This document shows positions 44,159 through 54,677 of a stretch of DNA of 64,000 nucleotides, piece after piece. The stretch spans positions 1,550,001 through 1,614,000 of the forward strand of contig JAUCFP010000006.1 of assembly GCA_030348385.1 (NCBI GenBank), read 5' to 3'. The stretch's first letter is position 1, and the number at the start of each line of letters is the position of its first letter. The notes under the pieces were generated by a model, which ran no database searches, was not told where the DNA came from, and saw only the letters and a program-made list of their open reading frames with translations. The DNA comes from Cytobacillus sp. NJ13 (GTDB lineage Bacteria > Bacillota > Bacilli > Bacillales > Cytobacillaceae). Both the position numbers and the translations under genes were made by a program.

Positions 44159-44599
44159 TTATTGGCCTAATGCTTCTATGCGGTTTATCAGGCTTGTTGC
44201 CTCATTAATGGTAGTGAACAGCTCAGAGTTCTCCAGCTGATCCAGTGCCAGGTTGCCGTTCTCCAATACTTTATTGATCTCAGCCAGAAGCGCTTTATTC
44301 TGGGTCACCAGCTCCTGATGAACATCTTCTGCAATCGTCGGGATATCTTGAAGGGCGATAAAATCTTCAACTTCCTGCTTAAGTGTCGTCAAACGGTCTT
44401 CAAGTTCCTGCTTTAATGCCGGATCCGCTGCCGCATCCTGAATCATTTGCGGAGCCTCTTCAGCAAAGTCGCTTAACGTATTGATATGATCAGTCGCTTC
44501 ATTAACATAGTCAATGGAATTATTCACTTCTCCCAGAACGGAACAGCCGCTTAATAACATAGAAACGGTAAGGAGCCCTATTAGAAATACTTTTTTCAT
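44159..44599 (-). CDS. DUF6376-like lipoprotein
   Basis: About 146 residues. The signal peptide MKKVFLIGLLTVSMLLSGC ends in a lipobox, then a long helical domain rich in Asn, Glu and Leu (NSIDYVNEATDHINTL). This matches DUF6376 lipoproteins of Bacillus; role unknown. ATG 44599 follows AAAGGAACGAGCAA; the frame from 44626 is longer but lacks a signal-peptide start. Confidence 0.75.
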   Translation of the reverse strand: MKKVFLIGLLTVSMLLSGCSVLGEVNNSIDYVNEATDHINTLSDFAEEAPQMIQDAAADPALKQELEDRLTTLKQEVEDFIALQDIPTIAEDVHQELVTQNKALLAEINKVLENGNLALDQLENSELFTTINEATSLINRIEALGQ

Positions 44600-44670
44600 T
44601 TGCTCGTTCCTTTCATGATTTGTCATAGTATAAATACGGTCTGGTTCAAAAAAGGTTTCATTTTTGCCAT

Positions 44671-44712
44671 AAAAAAACCACCTTCCTTGTATTGTAACAG
44701 AAAAGTGGTTTC
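44671..44712 (-). terminator. Terminator of yneF
   Basis: AAACCAC pairs with GTGGTTT over a loop of about 23 nt and continues into TTTTTT on the minus strand. Confidence 0.6.
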
Positions 44713-44733
44713 CGATGGGATGCTTGTCCCTGA

Positions 44734-44949
44734 TTACTTGCCTGACTGCTTGTTCATGGCATTCATCATTTGGTTGATTTTCTTTTGAGATGGCTTCATG
44801 CCCATTTGCATCATCATCATTTTAAGCATTTGTTCGTTAATTGGCGGATTTTTCTCCAGGTAGCTCATCATATATTTTCGAGCAATGAAAAATCCTAGTG
44901 CTACACCGGCAAGAAGCGCCAGTACACCAACTAGAATGTACATACCCAT
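44734..44949 (-). CDS. yneF: YneF, UPF0154 membrane protein
   Basis: A 71-residue protein with one TM segment ([18 protein letters not shown]) and a Met-rich tail ([18 protein letters not shown]) as in the UPF0154 family. ATG 44949 follows GAAGGAGGAAGTTAGT. It lies in the order yneE(sirA)-yneF as in B. subtilis. Function not established. Confidence 0.9.
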   Translation of the reverse strand: MGMYILVGVLALLAGVALGFFIARKYMMSYLEKNPPINEQMLKMMMMQMGMKPSQKKINQMMNAMNKQSGK

Positions 44950-45035
44950 ACTAACTTCCTCCTTCATGTTGTCTATCATACAGTGTACTAGACCAAAGGT
45001 TATTATACAATATTTGCTTCATTTTTTCTCTTATT

Positions 45036-45473
45036 TTAGACGAATTTTCTCTCTTTTATCGGTTTTAGCCACCCATAGCGCTTATGCTGGAGGTCAACAG
45101 CCAGGAAGGAAGACTCGCTTTTTCGCAGCACTTCGAAAAATACCGTCTCTGCCTCATAGCTGCCACCCGCTTCTAAAACCAGGCTCCGTTCAAACACTTC
45201 AAGCCTCGCCCTGCTTCTTTTACTCATCTCTATATAGTATGCACTTTTTTCTATAATAAAGTCCTTTTTTCGCTGCAGCTGCTGATGGATGTATTGATGC
45301 ACTTTCAAACCCGGGATTGGCTTAGTCACAAAATCAATTTGCTTCGATAGAATAGACTTCATTTCACCTGACGAACGCTCATACTCTTCAAACAACTGAA
45401 AAAACATCCGTTCTCTGCCAAAATAATGGGACGCGAATTCATCTTCTATTAAATACAATTGATAAGCTCTCAT
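45036..45473 (-). CDS. sirA: Sporulation inhibitor of replication SirA
   Basis: About 145 residues starting MRAYQLYLIEDEFASHYFG, which matches SirA/YneE. SirA binds DnaA domain I to block re-initiation of replication during sporulation. ATG 45473 follows GGAGGGGCCAG; the frame continues to 45509 without a ribosome site. Location between tkt and yneF matches B. subtilis. Confidence 0.88.
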   Translation of the reverse strand: MRAYQLYLIEDEFASHYFGRERMFFQLFEEYERSSGEMKSILSKQIDFVTKPIPGLKVHQYIHQQLQRKKDFIIEKSAYYIEMSKRSRARLEVFERSLVLEAGGSYEAETVFFEVLRKSESSFLAVDLQHKRYGWLKPIKERKFV

Positions 45474-45703
45474 CTGGCCCCTCCTTCCGGTACGATCCAT
45501 TTCTTTCAATTATAAGCAACCAAACATAAGGAATCTGTCTGAAGATGTTAAAAACTTTCACTAATTTTGTCGAAAACGAAGAATTCAGTTGATTATGAGG
45601 ATTCTTGGTGGGAGAGCTGCTATATTAGAAGAACAAAATATTTACTTCGTTATTTTCCCGGTTTTACTGAAATGTAATCCTATTTTTTAGAGAACCAACC
45701 ATA

Positions 45704-45732
45704 CAAAAAAGGAAGAGCCTCTCAGCTCTCCC
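45704..45732 (-). terminator. Terminator of tkt
   Basis: GGGAGAGC-TGAGA-GGCTCTTCC followed by TTTTTT on the minus strand, 13 bp beyond the tkt stop. Confidence 0.85.
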
Positions 45733-45745
45733 TCGTCAGTTAATA

Positions 45746-47752
45746 TTATCCCTGCAGCAATGCTTTTACGCGTGCTACAACGTTTTCAACTGTGAATCCG
45801 TATTCTTCCATAATCTTCTCACCTGGTGCAGATGCGCCAAATGTGTCGATTGCAAGAACATCGCCTTCGTCACCTGCATAACGGTGCCATCCAAGTGAAG
45901 TTCCCATTTCAATGGCAAGACGTTTCTTGACTGTCTTAGGAATTACGCTTTCTTTATACTCTTTTGATTGTGCTTCGAAGCGGTCCCAGGCAGGCATGCT
46001 GACTACTGATGCATGGATGCCTTCGCCTTCAAGCGCTTTTTGTGCTTCAACAGCCAGGCTGACTTCAGATCCTGCAGCAAGCAATAATACATCCGCAATG
46101 CTGTTGGAAGCTGGTGAAACAACATAAGCACCTTTTTGTACGCCTTCGTAAGCCGCTGAATCTGTTCCTTTTAATGTAGGAAGGTTTTGACGGGTCAATA
46201 CTAATGCAGTTGGCTTGTTTGTTGATTCGATTGCTGTTTTCCAGGCAGATGCTGTTTCATTTCCATCAGCAGGACGGACAACAGATAGGTTTGGCATTGC
46301 ACGCAATGCAGCAAGCTGTTCTACAGGCTCATGCGTAGGGCCGTCTTCACCGACAGCAATGCTGTCATGTGTGAATACATACGTAACAGGCAGGTTCATA
46401 AGTGCAGCCAGACGGATTGCCGGGCGCAGGTAATCAGAGAACACGAAGAATGTTCCGCCGAATACTTTTAATCCGCCGTGAAGTGCCATTCCATTCAATG
46501 CAGCACCCATTGCAAATTCACGCACACCGAACCAGATGTTGCGGCCGTCAAATGACTCAGCCGTAAAGTCACCTGTACCTTTGATCATTGTTTTGTTGGA
46601 GCCTGCAAGGTCAGCAGATCCGCCAAAGAATGAAGGCAGGTTCTGTGCGATTGCATTTAGCACTTCTCCGGAAGAAGCACGACTTGCAAGACTCTTTCCT
46701 TCTTCATAAACAGGAATGTCTTTATCCCAGCCTTCAGAAAGCTCGCCATTGATTGCCTGCTCCAGCTGTTTTCCTAACTCAGGATGTGCTTCTTTGTACT
46801 GTGCAAAAAGGTCTTCCCATTCCTGCTGCTTTTTAGAGCCGCTTTCCACAACCTGCTGCTTGAAGTGATCATATACTTCCTGTGGAACATGGAAATCTTC
46901 TTCGAAGGTCCACTTATAGGCTTCTTTCGTTAATTTCAATTCGTCAGCACCTAGCGGAGCGCCGTGAACATCAGATTTGCCTGATTTGTTTGGAGAACCG
47001 TAGCCGATGACAGTTTTCACTTCGATCATCGTCGGGCGGCTTTCATCTTGTTTCGCTTCTTCAATTGCTTTTGCAATTTCGTGAAGATCATTGCCGTCTT
47101 CTACACGGATGTACTGCCAGCCGTATGACTTGAAGCGCTGTTCAACACTTTCAGAGAAAGACTTATCAAGGTCTCCATCAAGTGAGATATCATTTGAATC
47201 ATAAAGAACAACCAGTCTTCCAAGCTTTAAGTGGCCGGCAAGGGAAGCAGCTTCAGCCGAAACACCTTCCATAAGGTCTCCGTCCCCGCAGATGCTGTAT
47301 GTATAGTGGTCAACAACATTGAAGTTGTCTTTGTTGTATGTCGCAGCCAGGTGGCGTTCAGCCATTGCCATACCCACAGCCATTGCAATACCTTGTCCTA
47401 ATGGGCCTGTTGTTGCGTCAACACCTGGAGTATGGCCGTATTCTGGGTGGCCAGGCGTCTTGCTTCCCCACTGTCTGAACTCTTTAATGTCATTCATGGA
47501 AACATCATAGCCGGAAAGATGAAGAAGGCTGTATAAAAGCATAGAGCCATGTCCAGCAGAAAGGACGAAACGGTCACGGTTGAACCATTCTGGATTTTTC
47601 GGGTTGTGGTTCATGAAGCGTGTCCAAAGTGTATAAGCCATTGGCGCTGCACCCATCGGCATCCCCGGATGGCCGGAATTCGCCTTTTCAATGGCGTCGA
47701 TTGATAAAGTACGAATGGAACTGATGGATAGTTCATCTGTGTGATTAAACAT
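45746..47752 (-). CDS. tkt: Transketolase
   Basis: Full-length (668 residues) TPP-dependent transketolase of the pentose phosphate pathway. Visible are [32 protein letters not shown], the TPP motif [20 protein letters not shown], and the His/Asp sites [15 protein letters not shown]. Start ATG 47752 follows AAAGGATG. Located between ynzC and sirA as in B. subtilis, with its own terminator. Confidence 0.97.
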   Translation of the reverse strand: MFNHTDELSISSIRTLSIDAIEKANSGHPGMPMGAAPMAYTLWTRFMNHNPKNPEWFNRDRFVLSAGHGSMLLYSLLHLSGYDVSMNDIKEFRQWGSKTPGHPEYGHTPGVDATTGPLGQGIAMAVGMAMAERHLAATYNKDNFNVVDHYTYSICGDGDLMEGVSAEAASLAGHLKLGRLVVLYDSNDISLDGDLDKSFSESVEQRFKSYGWQYIRVEDGNDLHEIAKAIEEAKQDESRPTMIEVKTVIGYGSPNKSGKSDVHGAPLGADELKLTKEAYKWTFEEDFHVPQEVYDHFKQQVVESGSKKQQEWEDLFAQYKEAHPELGKQLEQAINGELSEGWDKDIPVYEEGKSLASRASSGEVLNAIAQNLPSFFGGSADLAGSNKTMIKGTGDFTAESFDGRNIWFGVREFAMGAALNGMALHGGLKVFGGTFFVFSDYLRPAIRLAALMNLPVTYVFTHDSIAVGEDGPTHEPVEQLAALRAMPNLSVVRPADGNETASAWKTAIESTNKPTALVLTRQNLPTLKGTDSAAYEGVQKGAYVVSPASNSIADVLLLAAGSEVSLAVEAQKALEGEGIHASVVSMPAWDRFEAQSKEYKESVIPKTVKKRLAIEMGTSLGWHRYAGDEGDVLAIDTFGASAPGEKIMEEYGFTVENVVARVKALLQG

Positions 47753-47897
47753 TCAATACATCCTTTCGAGTAGTAATTCTTTACTCTTTTAATATTATCG
47801 GGTGTCCCTTTTTTTCACAACCAATAGGGTCAGGAAAAGGACAAAAAAGCCGGTTTGTTACTATATTGACACAAAAAGACCCGGCATATGTAAAAAA

Positions 47898-47938
47898 GCG
47901 GAGATATCCGGCAAAAGATCCGTAAAAGTCATCTCCGC
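47898..47938 (-). terminator. Terminator of ynzC
   Basis: GCGGAGAT pairs with ATCTCCGC, followed by TTTTTT on the minus strand. Confidence 0.8.
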
Positions 47939-47989
47939 ATTCTATTAAAAGAAGGAATACAGCATTGTGTATCCCTTGCATTTATAATA

Positions 47990-48223
47990 TTAGTGAAGGC
48001 GGTTTTTATTTTGGAATTCTTTCAGCTTTTTCGGAGTTACGTCGTTTCCTTTCGGATCAACAATTGTAACACCTTTAAGCGTGTTCAGCATGCCAGAGCG
48101 GAAAGTCTCCAAATACTCTTTGCGGAGAGAAGTCTGTTCTTTCGCTTCTGCTTCTGTTAATCCTGATTCCTTTGCCTTCTTTGCCAGTTCATTAATTCGG
48201 GCAAGTTTTTGTTTTGGCAGCAT
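47990..48223 (-). CDS. ynzC: YnzC, DUF896 protein
   Basis: A 77-residue helical protein (KLARINELAKKAKESGLTEA) typical of DUF896/UPF0291. In B. subtilis ynzC follows yneB in the LexA-regulated yneA operon; function unknown. ATG 48223 after AAAGGAGC. Confidence 0.92.
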   Translation of the reverse strand: MLPKQKLARINELAKKAKESGLTEAEAKEQTSLRKEYLETFRSGMLNTLKGVTIVDPKGNDVTPKKLKEFQNKNRLH

Positions 48224-48336
48224 ATATTAAAGCTCCTTTATATCAAAAGTTTACCTTTGGATATTCTAAATAGAAGTTCTTATTATACAGTAGCTTCAGA
48301 TATGGAACAATACTGAAACTCAACTGCCATCATACT

Positions 48337-48367
48337 AAAAAAGAACACTTTTGACAAGAAAAGTGCT

Positions 48368-48368
<1 letters not shown>
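48337..48368 (-). terminator. Terminator of yneA-yneB
   Basis: GAGCACTTTTC pairs with AAAAGTGTTC then TTTTTT on the minus strand; overlaps the yneB stop. It separates yneB from ynzC. Confidence 0.8.
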
Positions 48369-49024
<656 letters not shown>

Positions 49025-49357
49025 TTATTCATAGAGGTCTGAACTGGCAAGCTCTTTAAAAGGCTCATCATCCAGTGCTTTTACTGGAATAACAATTTCA
49101 TCGCCCGGAAAAATCCTTCCGGCCGCGATCTCATTATTTTGTTCTACCCAATTAATAAATTGATCTGTAGACAGCGAATGTTCAGCCGAAAAATTCTCAG
49201 CAATCTTCCATAAAGAGTCGCCTTCTGCAACAGTGACTTTCACAAACTTTTCCGTATCAGGAGTTTCTATTTGCACGAGCATAATAAACGATGCTGCCAA
49301 GCTTAAAACGAAGAGAATAATAGCATAAGAATATGATTTCCACAATTTTTCCAGCAT
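49025..49357 (-). CDS. yneA: SOS cell-division suppressor YneA
   Basis: A 110-residue protein with one N-terminal TM segment (YAIILFVLSLAASFIMLV) and an extracellular LysM domain (VAEGDSLWKIAENFS). YneA halts division during DNA damage. ATG 49357 follows TAGAGGTGG. Three LexA boxes lie upstream, divergent from lexA. Confidence 0.92.
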   Translation of the reverse strand: MLEKLWKSYSYAIILFVLSLAASFIMLVQIETPDTEKFVKVTVAEGDSLWKIAENFSAEHSLSTDQFINWVEQNNEIAAGRIFPGDEIVIPVKALDDEPFKELASSDLYE

Positions 49358-49375
49358 GATATACCACCTCTAAAA

Positions 49376-49389
49376 AGAATATATGTTCG
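49376..49389. promoter_or_regulatory. LexA box (near yneA)
   Basis: AGAATATATGTTCG matches the Bacillus SOS box CGAACN4GTTCG with a weaker left half. Confidence 0.65.
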
Positions 49390-49412
49390 CATTTGATGTT
49401 TTTATTATAGAC

Positions 49413-49426
49413 CGAACATTTGTTTT
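49413..49426. promoter_or_regulatory. LexA box (middle)
   Basis: CGAACATTTGTTTT fits the Bacillus SOS consensus at the left half and centre. Confidence 0.75.
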
Positions 49427-49441
49427 GTGTCAATAAAAATT

Positions 49442-49455
49442 CGAACTTATGTTTG
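49442..49455. promoter_or_regulatory. LexA box (near lexA)
   Basis: CGAACTTATGTTTG fits the SOS consensus with one mismatch and lies about 60 bp before lexA. Confidence 0.82.
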
Positions 49456-49513
49456 TATCATATGGTAATTGATGCTATAATTGAGACAACAAAAACATAC
49501 GAGGAGCATAAAG

Positions 49514-50137
49514 ATGGTGAAATTATCAAAAAGGCAGCAAGATATATTAGAGTTTATAAAAGAAGAAGTTAAATTGAGAGGCTATCCGCCTTCTGTAAGG
49601 GAAATTGGGGAAGCAGTCGGCCTGGCTTCAAGCTCAACAGTTCACGGCCATCTTGCTAGACTTGAAAGCAAAGGGCTGATCCGCAGGGATCCCACTAAAC
49701 CGCGCGCCATTGAAATTTTAGATCTGGACGAGTCTTCTCACATCCCTAAGGTCAGTGCAGTCAATGTTCCGATCGTCGGTAAAGTAACTGCAGGGCAGCC
49801 AATAACCGCCATTGAAAATGTTGAAGAATACTTCCCTCTTCCAGAAAGAATGGCACCTGCTGACGAGCATGTATTCATGCTTGAAATCATGGGCGAAAGT
49901 ATGATTGAAGCCGGAATCCTTGATGGCGACTATGTCATCGTCAAACAGCAGAGCACTGCAAATAATGGAGATATCGTGGTTGCTATGACAGAGGAAGACG
50001 AAGCAACTGTCAAGAGATTCTTCAAAGAAAAGGACTTTATCCGGCTTCAGCCGGAAAACTCTACAATGGAACCTATCATCATTCGAAATGTTTCCATCCT
50101 TGGCAAGGTTATAGGTGTATACCGCCATATGCATTAA
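49514..50137 (+). CDS. lexA: LexA SOS repressor
   Basis: A 207-residue repressor: wHTH ([20 protein letters not shown]), cleavage site Ala-Gly in VTAGQP, catalytic Ser in [13 protein letters not shown] and Lys in EATVKRFF. It binds SOS boxes and self-cleaves with RecA. ATG 49514 follows GAGGAGCATAAAG. Divergent from yneA-yneB-ynzC and ended by its own terminator. Confidence 0.97.
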   Translation: MVKLSKRQQDILEFIKEEVKLRGYPPSVREIGEAVGLASSSTVHGHLARLESKGLIRRDPTKPRAIEILDLDESSHIPKVSAVNVPIVGKVTAGQPITAIENVEEYFPLPERMAPADEHVFMLEIMGESMIEAGILDGDYVIVKQQSTANNGDIVVAMTEEDEATVKRFFKEKDFIRLQPENSTMEPIIIRNVSILGKVIGVYRHMH

Positions 50138-50146
50138 TAGAAATGA

Positions 50147-50182
50147 TAAAAAGCATGCAGCCTCTGCCTGCTTTTTATTTTT
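50147..50182 (+). terminator. Terminator of lexA
   Basis: AAAAGCATGCAG...CTGCTTTTTATTTTTT, about 10 bp after the stop. Confidence 0.75.
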
Positions 50183-50423
50183 TCCAATTTTAAGAAGGTT
50201 ATCAGTTCCTATTACCTGATGCTATTAGCGAAATCATACGAAAGTAACTGATACTTTATCATTTGGCATAAAGTTACAGTCATGTATGACTATTTTATTG
50301 TTCAGAAAATTCGGTATTTTTATGCATATTAATTTATAGCCACTTTCTATATAATGGTAATACACCGAGAATCAACCTAAGGTCGCTTGTCCAAAATCTC
50401 GACTTTAGGAGTGTGAAGAAAAA

Positions 50424-50708
50424 ATGTTTTTGAACATTACCTTCGCTTTGTTGATTGGTGGGCTGGTCGGTGTCGTTGGACATATTCGGAAAGAAGGCAA
50501 AATGGTCAAACCCAGAAGGACAAAAAAATTCATCTATCTGGGGGTCTTTGAAGAAGTAATCATGGGGGCTTTGGCGGCTGTTTTTTTGGTCGTATCTTCA
50601 GATCCTGACTCTGCCTTAAAGGTAGTTCTCCTTGCGGTGATTGCAGGATTTGGAGGAGATGCACTGCTGACATGTCTCGATTTCTTAAAGATCAGACATA
50701 AAGAATAG
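50424..50708 (+). CDS. DUF4257 family membrane protein
   Basis: A 94-residue protein with two to three hydrophobic segments (FALLIGGLVGVVGHI, VLLAVIAGFGGDALL) matching DUF4257. The gene lies between lexA and the unknown membrane protein. A weak ribosome site (AGGAG, 12 nt away) precedes the ATG. Function unknown. Confidence 0.8.
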   Translation: MFLNITFALLIGGLVGVVGHIRKEGKMVKPRRTKKFIYLGVFEEVIMGALAAVFLVVSSDPDSALKVVLLAVIAGFGGDALLTCLDFLKIRHKE

Positions 50709-50736
50709 AGAGATGCAGGGAAATACAAATTAGTTA

Positions 50737-50767
50737 AAACCTCGTTCATCAGCAAACGGGGTTTTTG
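50737..50767 (+). terminator. Terminator of the DUF4257 gene
   Basis: AAAACCTCGTT-CATCAGC-AACGGGGTTTTT. Confidence 0.85.
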
Positions 50768-50953
50768 TATTTTAATTAGAACCGCTTTAATAATTGAATA
50801 ATGAAATTGTTAAAATTCCCTATTAGTATTTTCTCAAAAAAGTTTTGCCATTGCCATCTTAGTTTTCCTTATCAAATCCGTAATTTATGTATGTCTCTTG
50901 ATGACTTTTATGATAATATTTCAATAGAATTCTAAGTTATATATAAGGGGCTC

Positions 50954-51367
50954 ATGAACTTGTTTTGGAAAATTTATTTTTGGATCATGTTAATATCTAC
51001 TTTTCGAAATTTACTTTTACTATTAAATTATTCTGATAAAATTAATTGGTCTGGGTATTGGTTATCTTTCACTAATTATTACTTGCCCTTATCTGTTGTT
51101 GGCCTTATAGGATTATTCGGTTATTCTTACAGCAAACAAATATTAAATAAAAAACTTTGGAAAAGCCTATTCTTGTTTTTGTTATTATTATTCTTATATA
51201 GCAGGATACAGTTTTTTCTTACAATACCAGGCAATATGGTATTCCATTACATTAACTTTTTCTACTTAATTTTACCGCTCCCTATGTTAATTGCTTTATA
51301 TCGTTACGCGGAAATAAAACCGATCAAGATAAAGCAGCAAAAGAAAAAATCAATAGTTTTTAAATAA
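50954..51367 (+). CDS. Hypothetical membrane protein
   Basis: A 137-residue protein with four hydrophobic segments (LSVVGLIGLFGYSY, FLFLLLLFLYSR, YLILPLPMLIAL). No recognisable family or motif. ATG after AAGGGGCTC. It lies 62 bp before the original glnA terminator, so it is outside the glnA-linked element. Confidence 0.65.
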   Translation: MNLFWKIYFWIMLISTFRNLLLLLNYSDKINWSGYWLSFTNYYLPLSVVGLIGLFGYSYSKQILNKKLWKSLFLFLLLLFLYSRIQFFLTIPGNMVFHYINFFYLILPLPMLIALYRYAEIKPIKIKQQKKKSIVFK

Positions 51368-51428
51368 CAAAAATCAAGACAGTAAATAGCCTGTGATTTA
51401 GGCAATATACTGTCTTTTGCTTTCCAAT

Positions 51429-51462
51429 CAAAAAATCCCCAGCTGCCAATGGCAGCAGGGGG
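51429..51462 (-). terminator. Probable original glnA terminator
   Basis: On the minus strand CCCCCTGCTGCC-ATT-GGCAGCTGGGG followed by ATTTTTT. It lies 9 bp past the stop of the displaced glnA tail and would be a natural end for glnA before the insertion. Confidence 0.75.
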
Positions 51463-51470
51463 CTTACCTC

Positions 51471-51524
51471 TTAGTACATGCTCAGGTACTGCTCGCTCTC
51501 CCATGGGTGCACTTGCGTTCGGAA
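51471..51524 (-). pseudogene. Duplicated glnA 3' tail (attachment repeat)
   Basis: In frame this reads [17 protein letters not shown] and stops; intact glnA ends [20 protein letters not shown] identity to 55277-55330 is about 49 of 54 bases, with the first 24 identical. Its stop aligns with the intact stop. It is the far repeat left by an integration into the 3' end of glnA. Confidence 0.88.
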
Positions 51525-51591
51525 AAACCCTCGGGCTTTGTATTTTTAAGCAAACAAAAAAAGCCAATTATTAAATTGACTTCTTCATCCC

Positions 51592-51747
51592 ACAATTACT
51601 ACACTCTCAGCTAAAGCTATCGGGGTTCATTATACTATTATTGGCTATTGGGATTTGAATAAGAGTTTTCCCAGGAAAGACAAATTAGAAAAGCTTGCAG
51701 AGTTTTATGGAGTCACTTTTGAGGAAATTACTGAAGAAAATTATTAG
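51592..51747 (+). pseudogene. XRE-family repressor C-terminal fragment
   Basis: The frame reads SAKAIGVHYTIIGYWDLNKS then FPRKDKLEKLAEFYGVTFEE and stops, the last helices of a Cro/CI HTH domain. The N-terminal helix and start codon are missing. Probably the remnant of the element's repressor. Confidence 0.7.
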
Positions 51748-51859
51748 AGCCCCTCTCGAGTGAGAAGAGCTTTTGATTTCTACTTATACTTAAGAAGCAG
51801 GATTATCATCCACGGTGAATTTGTTGGTAACCTATTGATGTTAAGCTATTTTACAGTAT

Positions 51860-53641
51860 CTAGCAAAATAGGTCACCAAGAACAGGAATATCTGAAACAA
51901 GATCACAGAAAAATTCGCCAACATCTCCAAATACATCTTCAAGTGCCTCGCCTATTTCTCCTAAAGCATATTCAAGATCATTTAATATACTTGCAACAAT
52001 ATCGTTCGTTACATCAAATACACTGTTTAGAAGTTGAGCAATGGCTTTTGCAGTAAAGGAAAAAGCATCCTTGAGAATCTGACTTATTTGCAGCAAAGAT
52101 GATTCGAAAACTTGCTGAAGAGCAGTCGCAATCTCGTTGAAAGCAAACCCAATCGCATTTAAGACTACAGCGGCTGCTTGAGCAGCCAATCCAAATACTT
52201 GTTGAAGAGCAGCTGCAATCTCGTTGACAACAAACCCTATCGCTTTTAAGACTTCAGCCGCTGCTAGGGCAGCTAGTCCAAATATTTGCTGAAGAGCAGC
52301 CGCAATCTGGTTGGCAACAAACCCGATCCCTTCTAAGATTTCAGCCGCTGCTAAGGCAGCTAGTCCAAATACTTGTTGAAGAGCAGCTGCAATCTGGTTG
52401 ACAACAAACCCGATCGCTTTTAAGATTTCAGATGCTGCTAAGGCAGCTAGTCCAAAAACTTGTTGAAGAGCAGCCGCAATCTCGTTAACAACAAACCCGA
52501 TCGCTTTTAAGACTTCAGCCGCTGCTAAGGCAGCCAATCCAAATACTTGTTGAAGGGCAGCTGCAATCTCGTTGGCAATAAATCCAATTACTTTTAGGAT
52601 ATTCGCCGCTGCTTGGGCAGCCAGTCCAAAAACTTGTTGAAGAGCAGCCGCAATCTCGTTGGCAACAAACCCGATTGCTTTTAGGATATTCGCCGCTGCT
52701 TGGGCAGCCAATCCAAAAACTTGTTGAAGAGCAGCCGCAATTTCGTTGGCAACAAACCCAATTGCTTTCAAGACTTCAGCCGTTGCTTGAGCAGTCAATG
52801 CAAAAACTTGCTGAAGAGCAGCCGCAATCTCGTTGGCAACAAACCCGATTGCTTTTAAGATTAGTGACGCAACCTGAGCACCCAAACCGAAAACCTGTTG
52901 AAGCGCTTGAGCAACCTCCGTAACAACAAAACCGATGTCCTTTAAGATAGTGGCCGCAGCCTGAGCACCCAAACCGAAAACTTGTTGAAGCGCTTGAGCA
53001 ATTCCAATTACATCAAACCCCAGCGATCTTAGAAGATTGGCAGTTTCCGAAACTCCTAAGTCAAATACTGTTACAATTGCACCTGCTACCTCGAGTGCAG
53101 TGAATGCCTCGTTGGTAAGAATTAAGGCACTTTGTTGGAAAGTTAAAAAGAACTCAGCATTTAATTGTTCTGCAATCTGCGTGGCTGTATCACCCTGAAT
53201 ATTTAACTGGCGGGCACGGATGACGGGATCGTTATCAATTCTAAATCTAATCGGAACGTTCTGATTATTAAGAAACGTATTTGGTGCGACCGTAACAACA
53301 ACAGGGTCTAGTTCAATAGGTGAAAGTTCTACCCCATTTCGAGTAACTTCGTTTACCTCAACGAGAAATTGAACTTGATCTCCTCGTTGAACATTTCTTG
53401 CTCTCCAGTTAACTCTATAATTGCTTTCGGAATTTGCGAGAATTTCTAACTGATCGAGTGTAACACCTGTCGTCAGATTTTCTATGGTTACAGTAATATA
53501 GCCTTGAAGTGAGTTATCAAATATACTTGGGGCAGTCGTTCCGTCTCCTATCGGCGGTAACCAAACAAATGAAAGTCTAGGGTCTAAGGAATCAATAAGG
53601 GACTGAAATGGTGATATTCTATTTGAGGTTTCTTGTTCCAT
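51860..53641 (-). CDS. Protein with eleven 29-residue helical repeats
   Basis: About 593 residues. Residues 1-170 are a beta-rich N-domain (VTIENLTTGVTLDQLEIL, VAPNTFLNNQNVPIRFRI). From about 200, eleven repeats of 29 residues follow, with consensus GFVANEIAAALQQVFGLAAQ then AAAEILKAI (87-bp period in DNA). The C-terminus turns acidic and ends in DIPVLGDLFC with two Cys. ATG 53641 follows AAAAGGAGAG. No signal peptide is seen. Hydrophobic amphipathic repeats suggest surface, lipid or spore association, but no family is recognised. Confidence 0.75.
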   Translation of the reverse strand: MEQETSNRISPFQSLIDSLDPRLSFVWLPPIGDGTTAPSIFDNSLQGYITVTIENLTTGVTLDQLEILANSESNYRVNWRARNVQRGDQVQFLVEVNEVTRNGVELSPIELDPVVVTVAPNTFLNNQNVPIRFRIDNDPVIRARQLNIQGDTATQIAEQLNAEFFLTFQQSALILTNEAFTALEVAGAIVTVFDLGVSETANLLRSLGFDVIGIAQALQQVFGLGAQAAATILKDIGFVVTEVAQALQQVFGLGAQVASLILKAIGFVANEIAAALQQVFALTAQATAEVLKAIGFVANEIAAALQQVFGLAAQAAANILKAIGFVANEIAAALQQVFGLAAQAAANILKVIGFIANEIAAALQQVFGLAALAAAEVLKAIGFVVNEIAAALQQVFGLAALAASEILKAIGFVVNQIAAALQQVFGLAALAAAEILEGIGFVANQIAAALQQIFGLAALAAAEVLKAIGFVVNEIAAALQQVFGLAAQAAAVVLNAIGFAFNEIATALQQVFESSLLQISQILKDAFSFTAKAIAQLLNSVFDVTNDIVASILNDLEYALGEIGEALEDVFGDVGEFFCDLVSDIPVLGDLFC

Positions 53642-54054
53642 TTTTTTCTCTCCTTTTAATTTATTGCTTACATGATTCAATATATGTAAAGGAGTTAAAT
53701 TTGAAAGGGACAAGCTTCCTATGTACAGGTGCGTGTTACTGCCTGTTTTTAAAAAACTTACTTTGCTGTTAGTGGAATTTTTGTTTTGCAAGTGGGAAGG
53801 TTTTCGTAAATATTCAATAATAAATACTCTAGTCCAAAGAATAGAGCTAAAATGGAAATTTAATTTCCGAGAAACTATATAAAGGGGCTAAGGTGCTATT
53901 TTTGCAGCTCTTTCGCGATTTTTATTATTCCGCAACGCTTTTCTTTAAAAAGAGTGCGCTTTTTGAAATGCCCTAACACATTTAAGAGATTAGGTATTGT
54001 TAGGTTAAGAAAAGATTGTTAAGATTTCTACTTAAACAAATGGGTGCATTACTT

Positions 54055-54090
54055 AAAGAACGGCTGCCATTTTACAGCCGTTCTTTTTAT
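54055..54090. terminator. Strong bidirectional terminator
   Basis: AAAGAACGGCTG-CCATTTTA-CAGCCGTTCTTTTTAT. No gene directly precedes it on either strand, so it may belong to a lost gene. Confidence 0.75.
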
Positions 54091-54194
54091 TCAACTATAG
54101 AGGCAGGTTAATTTAAAAAGGAAAAAATTAAATTTTGCAGGTTTGGGGCAATGATGATACCTTTTATCGTTTTAATCGTGCCCCTAAATAATTC

Positions 54195-54325
54195 CCTTGT
54201 ATAATTTTTTTGCATTAAAATCTGGCAGTTTTCGGGCAAAGCAAAAAACATAACTTTTATAAAATTTCTGCCCGAATACAAAAACCCCTCAACACCAATA
54301 GTGTCAAGGGGTTTCTTTTTTAGTA
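54195..54325. repeat. Direct repeat of the glnA-side attachment flank
   Basis: 131 bp closely matching 55151-55283: the end of the integrase frame, TAATTTTTTTGC..., the CGGGCAAAGCAAAAA palindromic segment, the AAAAACCCCTCAACACC terminator and TTTTTAGTAC, where it stops a few bases into the glnA tail. It marks a middle att site. Confidence 0.8.
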
Positions 54326-54539
54326 CTTTATCCGCATTTTTTTGATATTAAATTTTTCCGGTCTCTGGCATTTTTTGCACTAATCCTCGGATATTTTGGA
54401 TTAACAGCACAGGACCTTAACCTTGTTCATCTCTACATAATGTATTTCTTTTGTTTCCTTTATATTAGCTTTCTTGGGATATTAACAAGTATGTCAGCAT
54501 AACTTTTAGATAAATCCCAAAGAAGGAGGTCATTAAATA

Positions 54540-54677
54540 ATGACACCACTCGAACTTTTTGCATGGACATTATCAGCAATCTTAGCGATTAGCTTTATTA
54601 TTTCTTTAATTGTAGTTTCAAGAAAACCTCAAATTCTTAATAAAAAGAAAAGTAAAAAGGCTCTATCCACTGATTAA
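54540..54677 (+). CDS. Small single-TM protein, 45 residues
   Basis: MTPLELFAWTLSAILAISFI begins a hydrophobic helix, then a Lys-rich tail (KPQILNKKKSKKALSTD). The ribosome site AAGAAGGAGGTCATTAAATA is ideal. Not recognised; too short for most annotators. Confidence 0.6.
   Translation: MTPLELFAWTLSAILAISFIISLIVVSRKPQILNKKKSKKALSTD

Larger units (their letters stand above)
53642..54539. other. Non-coding stretch with a terminator and an att-flank repeat
   Basis: About 900 bp without a supported gene. It includes the repeat-protein promoter region (unplaced), a strong terminator at 54055-54090 and the direct repeat 54195-54325. Confidence 0.4.

Noticed and set aside
51760..52923. Plus-strand frames opposite the 29-residue repeat gene
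   Set aside because: They are shadows created by the 87-bp repeat period; Gln/Leu-rich artefacts without starts.
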